DNA of 64,000 nucleotides from VRUE01 sp963747765 (GTDB lineage: Bacteria > Actinomycetota > Thermoleophilia > Solirubrobacterales > 70-9): contig CAVVGH010000006.1 of assembly GCA_963747765.1 (NCBI GenBank), forward strand, positions 1 through 64,000, read 5' to 3'. Shown piece after piece: positions 15,453 through 26,128 of this stretch. A model generated the notes under the pieces. It was not told where the DNA came from and did no database searches. It saw nothing but the letters and a program-made list of their open reading frames with translations. The position numbers and the translations under genes are program-made. Positions within the stretch are counted from its first letter, which is position 1. Each line of letters begins with the position of its first letter.

Positions 15453-16370
15453 CTAAGTTGACCGACGCACCGGACGGCGACGCCGGCGTGGCCTGCGCCG
15501 CAAGCGCACCTGGCAGCCCTTGCAGAAGTAGGTCGACCTCCCAGCAACGACAATTCGCTCGATCGTCCCGTCGCAGCGCGGGCAGGGCTTGCCGGCGCGG
15601 GTGTGCACCAGGAACTCATCCTGCATCCTGCCCCGCTCTCCACGCCCGTCGCGAAAGTCGTCGATCGACGCTCCACCCCCGTCGATCCCGGCCTCCAGTG
15701 CCGCGACGATCCCGTCGCGCAGGGCCTGGTGGTGCTCTGGTCGCATCGACCCAGCCGGCGACAGAGGGTGCAGCCGTGCCCGGAACAGAGCCTCGTCGGC
15801 GTAGATGTTCCCGATCCCCGCGATCCGGGACTGGTCGAGCAGGAAGGACTTGAGCGGCGCGGTCCGGCCCTTGGCCAGCTCGCCCAGCGCCGCGGCGGTG
15901 AACGCATCGCTGAGCGGCTCCACCCCAAGCCGCGAGAAACGATCCCGCAGCGCGTCGTCGTCGAGCAGGAACGCCTCGCCGAAGCGACGCGGGTCTGTGA
16001 ACCACAGCTCGCCTCCGCCCTCGAGCTCGAAACGAGCTCGCAGGTGCCGCTCGGAAGTCGAGCGCTCGCCCTCGTAGAGCCGCCTGCCCTGCGAAGGGTC
16101 GAGTGCGTCCCCGTCCTCCAGCAGGACCAGGTTGCCGGTCATGCGCAGGTGCATGACGAGCGTCTGCCCCCCGTGCAGCGCCAGCAGCAGGTACTTGCCG
16201 CGCCGGCCGAGATCCTCAATCGCCCGACCGCTGACCGCAGCCTCCAATTTGGCCGGGCGGACGGGACGACACCAGCGCCTGTCCAGTACCTCGAGCCGCT
16301 CGATGCGCTTACCGGCAAGCTCGGGATCGAGCTGCCGGCAGACCGTCTCGACCTCGGGCAGCTCGGGCAT
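15453..16370 (-). CDS. mutM: Formamidopyrimidine-DNA glycosylase (Fpg/MutM)
   Basis: 305 residues. It excises 8-oxoG and formamidopyrimidines and nicks the strand. The invariant N-terminus MPELPEVETVCRQL includes the catalytic Pro2 and Glu3. The conserved Lys is in GKYLL, and the H2TH region has IAGIGNIYADEALF. The C-terminal zinc finger has CPRCDGTIERI and YFCKGCQ. Beyond the zinc finger there is an unusual Arg-rich tail (RLRRRPRRRRRPVRRST) that most Fpg proteins lack and that may add DNA affinity. Confidence 0.93.
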   Translation of the reverse strand: MPELPEVETVCRQLDPELAGKRIERLEVLDRRWCRPVRPAKLEAAVSGRAIEDLGRRGKYLLLALHGGQTLVMHLRMTGNLVLLEDGDALDPSQGRRLYEGERSTSERHLRARFELEGGGELWFTDPRRFGEAFLLDDDALRDRFSRLGVEPLSDAFTAAALGELAKGRTAPLKSFLLDQSRIAGIGNIYADEALFRARLHPLSPAGSMRPEHHQALRDGIVAALEAGIDGGGASIDDFRDGRGERGRMQDEFLVHTRAGKPCPRCDGTIERIVVAGRSTYFCKGCQVRLRRRPRRRRRPVRRST

Positions 16371-16426
16371 CGCCGTGTTCTATCCGATTGCGATCGCAGT
16401 TCCGCTCGCGCAGCGAGCGAAAGCTG

Positions 16427-17395
16427 TCAGCCGGCTTGCGCGCGCGGGTGGGCCTCGAAGTAGACCTCCTTCAGCCGCTCGCCGGAGAGGTGCGTGTACA
16501 TCTGGGTGGTGGAGATGTCAGCGTGGCCCAGCATCTCCTGGACAGCGCGCAGGTCGCAACCGCCGGCAAGCAAATGCGTCGCGAAGCTGTGACGCAGGGT
16601 GTGAGGACTCGTCCGCCCCGCCAAGCCGGCGGCTCGCGCGTGGCGCTGGACAATCTTGTAGAGCCCCTGGCGGCTGAGCGGTCCGCCGCGGAAGTTGACG
16701 AAGAGCTTTGCCTCATGGCGCTCGCCGACCAGCTGTGGCCGCCCGCTGCGCCGGTAGACGCTGACCGCCGCGATCGCCTTGCGCCCCAGCGGCACGATGC
16801 GCTCCTTGGATCCCTTGCCGCGAGCGCGCAGGAATCCCTGGCGAAGCTCGATGTCGGAGAGCTCCAGGCCGATCGTCTCGGAGGCGCGCAGCCCGCACGC
16901 GTACATCACCTCCAACAGTGCCCGGTCGCGCAGCGTCGTCGGCTCGTCGCCACGCGGCGCGGCAAGCAACTTCTGCACCTCGGAGTAGTTGAGGACCTGG
17001 GGCAGCTTCCGGGCGCGGCGCGGAGCGCTGAGTGCTGCGGTGGGATCGTCACCGATCAGCTCATCGCGCCGCAGGTGCTTGTAGAAGGAACGCAGGCAGG
17101 CCGTCTTGCGATGGATCGTCGCGGCCGAGCACGCCGGGCGACCGTTACCCGTGGCCAGATGGGCCAGGAAGTCCGAGATGTCGACCGGCCGTACGAGGAG
17201 CGCGTTCAGCTCCCGCGTGGCGAGGAATTCGCCGTACTGGTGGAGGTCGGTCCGGTAGGCGTTAAGCGTGTTGCGCGAGAGACCGCGCTCCAGCTCCAGA
17301 TAGGAGAGAAAGTCGAGGACCAGGCCCTCGAAACGCGCGCCGACCTCTGGGCCTCCCGATGGGGGAGCCGCCGGGGCCTTTGTCGCGGTTGCCAT
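16427..17395 (-). CDS. xerD: Tyrosine recombinase XerD
   Basis: 322 residues from ATG 17395, where the core-binding domain begins (FLSYLELERGLSRNTLNAYR). It resolves chromosome dimers at dif with a XerC partner. Catalytic residues are visible: Arg in GLRASE, Lys in GKGSKER, HTLRHSFA for His-x-x-Arg, GHADISTTQMYTH for His and Tyr. A longer upstream frame overlaps the DUF3866 gene and lacks homology. The position next to pyrG/DUF3866 genes is typical of actinobacterial xerD. Confidence 0.92.
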   Translation of the reverse strand: MATATKAPAAPPSGGPEVGARFEGLVLDFLSYLELERGLSRNTLNAYRTDLHQYGEFLATRELNALLVRPVDISDFLAHLATGNGRPACSAATIHRKTACLRSFYKHLRRDELIGDDPTAALSAPRRARKLPQVLNYSEVQKLLAAPRGDEPTTLRDRALLEVMYACGLRASETIGLELSDIELRQGFLRARGKGSKERIVPLGRKAIAAVSVYRRSGRPQLVGERHEAKLFVNFRGGPLSRQGLYKIVQRHARAAGLAGRTSPHTLRHSFATHLLAGGCDLRAVQEMLGHADISTTQMYTHLSGERLKEVYFEAHPRAQAG

Positions 17396-17450
17396 GCCGG
17401 CTGCTTCTCGCCGCCCCTCCGCAAACCTTGGCGCGCAACGGACCGTGCGC

Positions 17451-18566
17451 TCAGCCCGCGCCAGGCGCGGAGGATGCGGGCGGCTCTGCCCGGGCAGCGA
17501 GACGCCGGCCGGCCGCAAGCGGAGCCGCAAAGAAGAGCCGGTCCTCGGCGAGCGTTCGGCCCATGGTCTGCGTGGCAAGGCCGCTGGCGGCATAGGCGTC
17601 GAGATCGACCGGGGCCTCACGCAGTTGGTGCCGGCGGCCGGCGGCCGCGGCGAGTTGGGCTGTGACCTCGGCAAGCTGCGCCGCTCCGGCGTCCTCCCCG
17701 GCCGGCACGGCAACCTCCACGCCGCCGAGCAGCAGCTCCAAGACCGTAAGGGTGTGATGGCTGACGCCTCGATGGCGCTCGCGCGGATCGGCTTCCGAGA
17801 GGCGCGGCGAGAGCAGCGCCGGCATGCCAAGCGCCAGTGCCGCATGGGCTGTGTCGAGCGCCGCGACCCCGCCGTGCCCCAACCGCGTCGCCGACCCGAT
17901 GATCCCCGGGCCAGGTCCGGCGATTGCCGCGTCCCAGTTCAGCCGCTGCGCGGCGGCGTGGAGAGCCCCGGCCACCGAGAGCGCCTCGTGGTCCCCGCCG
18001 TATGCGCCGGCTGCTGTGACATGACTGCAGAGCAACTCCCTCCCGCGCAGCTCCGACACGTCTCGGGAAAGCGACCCGGGGAGCGCCCCGCCACCCGTCT
18101 GCACATAGCCGACCTTCAGGCCCGGCGCGGCCTCCGCCGCCGCCCAGGCCGCCGGAGCCAGGTGCCCGTGCAATGGCAGGACAAGCACCGGCATCGTGCT
18201 GCTCCGCGTTTCCGCTGCGCCCTTCGAACCATCACGGTTCGAAATGCGCACCGGAAGCTCGAGCGGCTCGACCGCGTGCTGCAAAGACGTGTAGTTGAGC
18301 TTCATCACATGCTCGCCGCGACCTCCGCCGCCCTTCAGCCCGCGCGTGAGGTTGACGTGGACGATGTCGAAGCCCCCCGAGCCGAGACCAAGATCGCGCG
18401 CTTCGACGTTGACGATGACCTCGTCGCCCTCGCGCATCTCGCCGAGCAGCGCCGTGTCGGCCCAGGCAGCCCGCTGCTCGGAATCGACCTCGACCGTCAG
18501 CGGGTCCTCGCTGACCACGAGGCCCCGGCGCAGCTTGAGCCTTCCACCCACGCCGCGCCCACTCAC
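17451..18566 (-). CDS. DUF3866 family protein
   Basis: 371 residues from GTG 18566, overlapping the stop of the M20 peptidase gene (GTGA). Sequence hallmarks of DUF3866 are the N-terminal beta-rich domain (LVVSEDPLTVEV...HVNLTRGLKGGGG, EHVMKLNYTSLQ) and a C-terminal Rossmann-like part (GYVQTGGGALPGSLS, AIAGPGPGIIGSAT). The family is nearly confined to actinobacteria, lies in this same cluster, and has no known activity. Conserved Gly-rich loops suggest ligand or nucleotide binding. Confidence 0.85.
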   Translation of the reverse strand: MSGRGVGGRLKLRRGLVVSEDPLTVEVDSEQRAAWADTALLGEMREGDEVIVNVEARDLGLGSGGFDIVHVNLTRGLKGGGGRGEHVMKLNYTSLQHAVEPLELPVRISNRDGSKGAAETRSSTMPVLVLPLHGHLAPAAWAAAEAAPGLKVGYVQTGGGALPGSLSRDVSELRGRELLCSHVTAAGAYGGDHEALSVAGALHAAAQRLNWDAAIAGPGPGIIGSATRLGHGGVAALDTAHAALALGMPALLSPRLSEADPRERHRGVSHHTLTVLELLLGGVEVAVPAGEDAGAAQLAEVTAQLAAAAGRRHQLREAPVDLDAYAASGLATQTMGRTLAEDRLFFAAPLAAGRRLAARAEPPASSAPGAG

Positions 18567-19699
18567 CCAGTCACGGACGACTGCTTCCCGCCACTCGCCG
18601 CCTCCGTGACGATCGCCTCACAGACCGCGAGCATCGCGTCGAGGTTGGTGGCGGCGACGCTCTCGTCGGCGGTGTGGTTCGCGACGGTGCCGTTCGCCAG
18701 CAGCACGCAGTCGATGCCAGCGGCGATCAGAGCATTGGCGTCGCTGCCACCGCCCGTGGGGATTTGCCGGGGCTCAAAGCCCGTGTGTCGCAGCGCCGTC
18801 TCGGCCAGGGTCAGCGACGGGGAAGACGGGGCGATCTCATAGCCCCGAAACAACTCCTCGACCCGAACCTCCACATCGCAGTCGTGCGCACTCGCACCCC
18901 AGGCACAGGCCTCCGTCAACGCACCGGCCACCTCCGCCGCCCGATCGATGTCGAGGCTGCGAGCCTCGGCGACGATTCGGCAGTGTCCCGGCACGACGTT
19001 TCCGGAGGTGCCGCCGTCGATCACCCCGACGTTTGCCGTCGTGGCCTCGTCGATCCTGCCCAACTCCATCTTGGAGATCGCCGCTGCCGCGGCTGCGATC
19101 GCATTGCTCCCGTCCTCCGGCCGGATTCCGGCATGCGCCTCGACCCCCGCGAAATCGGCGATCAGCTGCTGCTGGGTGGGCGAGCTGACAATCACCTCCC
19201 CAATCGGGCTGGCGTGGTCGAGAACAAAGCCACACTCGGCCCTCAGGGCCCTCGCGTCGAACGCCTTTGCGCCCCGCAGGCCCTGCTCCTCGGCAACCGT
19301 CAGCAGCAGCTCGATCCCAACCGCCGGAGTCTCCTTGACATGACGGGCAACCAGCTCCATGAGAACCGCGACGGCCGCCTTGTTGTCGGCCCCGAGGATG
19401 GTCTCCCCGCCGCTGCGGAAGACCCCTTCGTCGTTCACAACCTCGATCTGGCCGTCGTGGGGAACCGTGTCGATGTGGGCGCAGAACATCGCCCAGTCGT
19501 CCGTCTGCCCCGGCAGCCTGGCGAGGATGTTGCCCGCGCCGGCCTTGGCCGGCGCGGCGGCGCCGTCCTCGCTCACCTCCAGGCCGAGGGACCGCAGCTC
19601 GGCGAGAATCGTGTCCGCAACCTCGCGCTCCTCGCCGGTCGGACTGCGAATCTCGCACAGCCGGGCAAACGTCTCGTATAGCCGGGCGCTCTCCCCCAC
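18563..19699 (-). CDS. M20-family peptidase, PepT-like
   Basis: 378 residues, GTG start. A two-domain zinc aminopeptidase/deacylase. Metal-site motifs: FCAHIDTVPHDG (His, Asp), ILGADNKAAVA (bridging Asp), LTVAEEQGLRGAKAF (catalytic Glu and ligand Glu), LDHASP and GGGSDANAL near the end (His region substituted by the PepT-like set). The lid domain lies at about 185-295. Substrate is probably a di- or tripeptide, but this cannot be fixed from sequence. It is coupled to the DUF3866 gene. Confidence 0.85.
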   Translation of the reverse strand: MGESARLYETFARLCEIRSPTGEEREVADTILAELRSLGLEVSEDGAAAPAKAGAGNILARLPGQTDDWAMFCAHIDTVPHDGQIEVVNDEGVFRSGGETILGADNKAAVAVLMELVARHVKETPAVGIELLLTVAEEQGLRGAKAFDARALRAECGFVLDHASPIGEVIVSSPTQQQLIADFAGVEAHAGIRPEDGSNAIAAAAAAISKMELGRIDEATTANVGVIDGGTSGNVVPGHCRIVAEARSLDIDRAAEVAGALTEACAWGASAHDCDVEVRVEELFRGYEIAPSSPSLTLAETALRHTGFEPRQIPTGGGSDANALIAAGIDCVLLANGTVANHTADESVAATNLDAMLAVCEAIVTEAASGGKQSSVTG

Positions 19700-19724
19700 G
19701 CCGGACAGACTAGAGCCCGAATCG

Positions 19725-21409
<1,685 letters not shown>

Positions 21410-21413
<4 letters not shown>

Positions 21414-22246
21414 GCTCTGCCGAGCGAGTCTAACCAGCGCAGTGGCGGAACGGTCTCGATTGCCGCCGAGATCGACCGCCGCTCGCCGTAGACGGTCACC
21501 GCGACGACCGCGACCAGCGCAATCAGACGCCCCGTGTCACCCAGGGTCGTCAACAGCCAGACACCGGCGATCGCCCCGATGAGGTTCGACCCGGTGTCGC
21601 CGAGCATCGCCCGCTCGCGCAACGTGAACCACGCCCCGACCAGCACCGGCCCGGCGAAGATCCCCAGCAGCTCGAGCGGGGCGGCCGTCCAGGCGCCAAC
21701 GCAGAGGCCGGCGCCGAGCAGCACCATCCCCTTCTCGGCGCGCCCGGGGCGAAGGTCGAGCAGGTTGAAGGCATTGGTGGCGAGGATCAGCAGCGCCACG
21801 TCGGCGAGATAGTGCCATGACTGCAGGCCCCGACCGGAGACTACGTAGGCGGCGAGCGCCAGAGCGCCAATCGCCTTGATCGCCCCGGTCGAAAGTCGCC
21901 CTTCGAGCAGGGCTCGCCCGTGGCCGCGCCAGCCGCGCGGCGCGTCGGCCGACTCGCCGCGTCCCAGCGAGTCGTCTAGAAAACCCAGAAAGGCGATGCC
22001 GATCACATACGGCAGCCAGCGGCGCAGATCGGGATCGAGCAGGTCGAGCGCGCCGCGGTCATCCAGAAACGCCAGCGGGGCGAGTGCAACAAGGGCCGCC
22101 GTCGCGAGCACCGCGCCGAGCGGAAAGGCGAGGAGGTTGCCGCGATAGTTCTCGCGGACCAACCCGGCGTCGCGCAGGCCCCGCACGCCGGCAGGCACCA
22201 CCGCCAGGGCCGCCGCAACCGCAACAGGGAAGCCGATCCACGTCAT
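21410..22246 (-). CDS. MraY/WecA-like membrane phosphosugar transferase homologue
   Basis: 278 residues with about nine hydrophobic segments. It shows the MraY-type loop signatures FLDDSLGR (normally DDxxD/xN) and NAFNLLDLRPGRAEK (family NxxNxxD). The family moves phospho-sugars to polyprenyl phosphate. This short, diverged version sits between steB and pyrG, as in other actinobacteria, so a role in envelope or septal polymer synthesis is plausible. The second Asp in the first motif is altered, so activity is uncertain. Confidence 0.75.
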
Positions 22247-22257
22247 CGGTCCGCCAT

Positions 22258-23124
22258 CTACCGGTGCGGCGCCAGCAGGTCAGGGAGCAGGCGATCGGCG
22301 CTGCCCTTGATGCCGAAGCTGCCCTCCGCCCCGAGCAGCGCGAAGACCGTCGCCAGCCGCCCCGCCACCAGGTCCACGTCGTCGACGCTGGCGAGGCTGT
22401 TGGCCTGAAAGAAGGAGATCGACGATGGCTCGGCCGTCGAGCTCTCCACGCCGACCGCCATCGTTCGCGTCGCCGTCATGCCACTCACCAGGGCGGACTC
22501 CAGGTGGCCTGCCGTCGTGCGCTGTACGGGGCCCATGTCAGGCGGCTGGTCGCGCACGACGATCACCCCGTCGAGAGCGCCAAAATTGCCGCTTGCTCGC
22601 GAGAACAGGTGGCTGCGCACCCGCTCGACCAGCGTCCCGCCTCGGACCAGCTGCCGTCCCAGCCCGACGCCGAAGGCGGTCTGCGCGTCGGGATTGCGAG
22701 CAAGGTTGGCGAACCGGGTCTTCGTAAGATCGCCGGCCAGGGCGTGGATGTCGATTGGCTCCCGCACAACCCCAACCGCCACGAGCCGGCCCCCAGTCGG
22801 CTCGAGCGCCGACTCGATCGCACCCGAGACGCCACCCGGAAGCTCGCCCAGGGCGAGCACACCGATTCGCTCGCCGCGGAGCTGGTCGCGCACCAGGACC
22901 GGGTACACGCGGCCCGCCAACTCGTTCGCCCGCCCCAGTTCGGCGCTCAGCTGGTCGGCCCGTTCGCGGGCTTCCTTGAGGTTCCCGGTGAGGCTGCGCT
23001 CGATGTCCTTGCGCGTCTTGGTAAGCGCGTCGCCGCCGAACTCCGCGCCGATCAAGATCCCAATCGCCAGGGCAAGGAACACGGCGATCAACGATGTCGC
23101 GTGATAGCGCGCGCTGTAACCCAT
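22258..23124 (-). CDS. steB: SteB/MctB family outer membrane or envelope protein
   Basis: 288 residues. An N-terminal membrane anchor (YHATSLIAVFLALAIGILIGAEFGG) is followed by a coiled coil (about 35-75) and a large extracytoplasmic domain. Family members are called copper transporter MctB in mycobacteria and SteB in corynebacteria, where SteB works with SteA at the division septum. The neighbouring steA supports the SteB reading. Copper transport is not indicated by any Cys/Met cluster here. Confidence 0.85.
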   Translation of the reverse strand: MGYSARYHATSLIAVFLALAIGILIGAEFGGDALTKTRKDIERSLTGNLKEARERADQLSAELGRANELAGRVYPVLVRDQLRGERIGVLALGELPGGVSGAIESALEPTGGRLVAVGVVREPIDIHALAGDLTKTRFANLARNPDAQTAFGVGLGRQLVRGGTLVERVRSHLFSRASGNFGALDGVIVVRDQPPDMGPVQRTTAGHLESALVSGMTATRTMAVGVESSTAEPSSISFFQANSLASVDDVDLVAGRLATVFALLGAEGSFGIKGSADRLLPDLLAPHR

Positions 23125-23158
23125 TCGCGGGGGAAGGCTAGATGGTCCGGCCCAGTCG

Positions 23159-24346
23159 CTACGCGCCGAGCCAAATCTTCAGCTTCAACCAGATCAGCTG
23201 CGCCAGATCGCTGAGCGCGGGTGAGGTGATGACGACGATCGCCAGCAGGATCGCGAAGGCGACGAGAAAGAGCACCGCGGGGCCAAATCCCGAGCCGGGG
23301 TTGTAAAGGCGGCTGACGCCCTTTGCGTCGACCAGCCGCTCGCCGATTCGCAGTCGTGTCAGGAATGTCGATGACATGCCACCGCGGTTGCGATCCAGGA
23401 ACTCGATCAGGTTGAAATGGGCGCCGACGCTGACGATCAGGGCGGCCCCCTTCTCATGGGCCATCAGCATCGCGACGTCCTCGCTCGTCCCGGCCGCGGG
23501 AACGAGCGTGTGGTCGAGTCCCATCGCCAACAGACGGTCGCGTCCCGGTGCCCGCCCGTCCGGATAGGCGTGGACGATCAGCTCGGCACCGCAGCGCAGC
23601 GCCCGATCGCCGGCCGAGTCCATGTCGCCGAGGATCACGTCGGGCTTGAGGCCCGCGGCGAGTGCGCCATCAGCTCCGCCGTCAACCGCGACGACCACCG
23701 GGCGAACGTCGCGGATGTAGGCCCGCAGCGCCTTCAGGTCACGGCGGTGGTGCTCACCGCGCACGACGATCAACACGTGGCGATCGCGGAACGTCGTCCT
23801 CGTGGCCGGGAACTCGATGCTGCCGGTGAGCAGGTCGGTCTCCTGGCGGACGTGGGCGATCGTGTTTTCGACGAACTCGGCAAGCGCCTCGTCGACCCGG
23901 CCGCACTGCTCCTCGAAGCGGCGCTCCAGCTCGGCCACGTCCAGCACCCGGCCGCGCATGACCTGCCGCCCCGCGACGCTCACCGCCCCGCCGCTCAGCG
24001 TCACCAGATCGCCATCGCGAAGCAGCTCGAATGGATCGCCCTCGAAGACGTCGACGAGGGTTATCCCGTCTCGGGCCAGCAGCAGTGGCCCCGCGTTGGG
24101 ATAGCGCCCGTCGGTCGACTCCGAGGCGTTGAGCACGGTGCGCACCCCCGTCGCGATCAGCTCCTCAGCGGCGATCCGGTCGATGTTGGTGTGATCGACC
24201 ACTGCAATGTCCCCAGGGCCGAGGCGCTTGACGAGATCCTTGGTTCGCCGGCCGAGCCTTGCCGTTCCATGAACCGCCCCGCCGGCAAGCGCTCCGTTGC
24301 GACGTGAGAGCAGCGCAGGGAAGCGATAGCGGCTGGCGGTAGCCAC
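23159..24346 (-). CDS. steA: SteA, thiamin-pyrophosphokinase-like division protein
   Basis: 395 residues. The central domain resembles thiamin pyrophosphokinase catalytic folds (VAVDGGADGALAAGLKPDVILGDMDSAGDRALRCGAELI would be the nucleotide region; key pieces are DGGADGAL and GDMDS). A single C-terminal transmembrane helix (PAVLFLVAFAILLAIVVI) places it at the membrane. SteA is reported as a cytokinetic-ring protein in Corynebacterium. It is cotranscribed with recN upstream and steB downstream. Confidence 0.88.
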   Translation of the reverse strand: MATASRYRFPALLSRRNGALAGGAVHGTARLGRRTKDLVKRLGPGDIAVVDHTNIDRIAAEELIATGVRTVLNASESTDGRYPNAGPLLLARDGITLVDVFEGDPFELLRDGDLVTLSGGAVSVAGRQVMRGRVLDVAELERRFEEQCGRVDEALAEFVENTIAHVRQETDLLTGSIEFPATRTTFRDRHVLIVVRGEHHRRDLKALRAYIRDVRPVVVAVDGGADGALAAGLKPDVILGDMDSAGDRALRCGAELIVHAYPDGRAPGRDRLLAMGLDHTLVPAAGTSEDVAMLMAHEKGAALIVSVGAHFNLIEFLDRNRGGMSSTFLTRLRIGERLVDAKGVSRLYNPGSGFGPAVLFLVAFAILLAIVVITSPALSDLAQLIWLKLKIWLGA

Positions 24347-24407
24347 ACCGTGAGACTACATAGTGGGCAGCCTGCCTATCGGGCAATCGCAGGTGGCGTG
24401 CGGCGTT

Positions 24408-26090
24408 TCAGGCGGCGGCGAGCAGCTCGCGGGCATGGCGGGTCGCTGCCTCGTCCGAGCTCCTACCGCCCAGCATGCGACGGATCTCCCCGACAACCTC
24501 CTCGCCCTCGAGCCGCTGCACCGTCGCCGTCGCGCGGTCGCCACCGAGGTCCTTCTCAAGGCGAAAGTGGGTCGCGGCCAGCGACGCGACCTGGGGAAGG
24601 TGCGTAATGCAGATGACCTGACGGGCATCCCCCAGCGCTCGCAGGCGCTCACCGACCACGCGGGCGGTATTGCCGCCGATGCCGGCATCGATCTCGTCGA
24701 AGACAAGCGTGCCGGCGCCGGCGCCGGCACCAAGGCCGGTCAGCGCCAGCATCACCCGCGAGAGCTCTCCGCCTGAGGCGGCATCGCGCAGCGGCGCGGG
24801 GTCGATACCGGGATTCGGCGAGAGGCGCAGCTCGACGGTCTCCCGTCCGTTCGCGCCAAAGCCGTCGGAGTGTGGGTCCAGGGCGACCTCGAGCGTTGCC
24901 CCGGGCATCGCCAACCGCTCCAGCTCCTCGGCGACCCGTTTGCGCAGCGGGCCCGCCGCACGAGCGCGGCCCCTGCTCAGCCTCGCGCCCAGCTTTTCGC
25001 GCCGGGCTTTCACCTCTGCCATCGCGGCCTCTGCCTCTTCCCCGCGCTCCTCGGCGCCCTGCAGGCGCTCAACTTCGGTGCGACAGCGCTCCGCGTGGGC
25101 CAGCACCGACTCGACGCTCCCGCCGTGCTTGCGCGTCAATCTGTCGATCGCGTCCAGTCGCTCCTCAACCGCCACGAGCCGGTCGGGTTCGGCCTGGATG
25201 CCCTCGACGTAGCTGCGCAACTCGCTGGCGACGTCACCCAGCTCGACCGCGACCGCGCCGAGCCTCTCCGCCAGCGAGTCAAGCTGGGCATCGACTTCGG
25301 ACACGCCGCCCAGCAACGCATCGGCCTGGCCGAGTGCGCTCACCGCCCCGCCGCCGTCGTCCTCCATGCCGGCGATGCTGGCGTGAGCCCCAATCGCCGC
25401 CTCGCGCAATCCCTCGGTGTGCAGCAGCCGCTCCCGCTCGGCTGACAGCTCCGCCGTCTCTGCCAGATCGGGAGCAACCGCCTCGATCTCCGCGAGCTCA
25501 TAGCGATAGAGGTCCAGCTCGCGCTCTCGCGAGCCATCGCGCTCTCGCAACTCGGCAAGCTCCGCCTCCAGCCGCGCGCAATCGCGATGCGCCTCGCGGT
25601 ACTGGCGCAGCAACTCCAGATGTTTGTCGCCTGCGAACCCGTCGAGAACCTCGGCCTGGGCGGCGGCGATCGTCAGCTTGCGATGCTCATGCTGTCCGTA
25701 GAAGGCAAGCAGTCGTCCGCCGAGCAGCCTCAGGTCTGCGACGGACGCCGCGCGCCCTCCGACGAAGGCCGAGGTTCGCCCCGTGGTCGCAACCCGGCGC
25801 CCGAGGACGATCTCGTCCGCCCCCTCGGGAAGACGCTCCGCCAGGTGGGCCATCTCGGGCTCGTCCAGCAACGTCGCCGGCAGGTCGAACACACCCTCCA
25901 CCCAGGCCTCTTCGGCTCCCGGACGCACGATCTGCGCTCGCGCCCTGCCCCCCATCAGCAGGTCAAGCGAGTGCGCGAGGATCGTCTTGCCGGCACCGGT
26001 CTCGCCGGTGATCGCATTCAACCCCTCGCCGAGCCGCAGCTCCGCTCGCTCGATAAGCAGCAGGTTCTCTATCCGTAACTCGCGCAGCAC
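24408..26090 (-). CDS. recN: DNA repair protein RecN
   Basis: 560 residues, an SMC-like ATPase for double-strand-break repair. Walker A is GETGAGKT near residue 30 with INLLLIERAEL-type start (ENLLLIERAEL). The coiled-coil arms lie at about 160-370. The signature SGGELSRVMLAL is followed by Walker B TLVFDEIDAGIGG and the His switch CITHLPQVAS. Length is standard. The order recN-steA-steB is conserved. Confidence 0.95.
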   Translation of the reverse strand: MLRELRIENLLLIERAELRLGEGLNAITGETGAGKTILAHSLDLLMGGRARAQIVRPGAEEAWVEGVFDLPATLLDEPEMAHLAERLPEGADEIVLGRRVATTGRTSAFVGGRAASVADLRLLGGRLLAFYGQHEHRKLTIAAAQAEVLDGFAGDKHLELLRQYREAHRDCARLEAELAELRERDGSRERELDLYRYELAEIEAVAPDLAETAELSAERERLLHTEGLREAAIGAHASIAGMEDDGGGAVSALGQADALLGGVSEVDAQLDSLAERLGAVAVELGDVASELRSYVEGIQAEPDRLVAVEERLDAIDRLTRKHGGSVESVLAHAERCRTEVERLQGAEERGEEAEAAMAEVKARREKLGARLSRGRARAAGPLRKRVAEELERLAMPGATLEVALDPHSDGFGANGRETVELRLSPNPGIDPAPLRDAASGGELSRVMLALTGLGAGAGAGTLVFDEIDAGIGGNTARVVGERLRALGDARQVICITHLPQVASLAATHFRLEKDLGGDRATATVQRLEGEEVVGEIRRMLGGRSSDEAATRHARELLAAA

Positions 26091-26128
26091 GCACCCTTAC
26101 TAGCAACGGGGGCGGACCGACTCTCCCC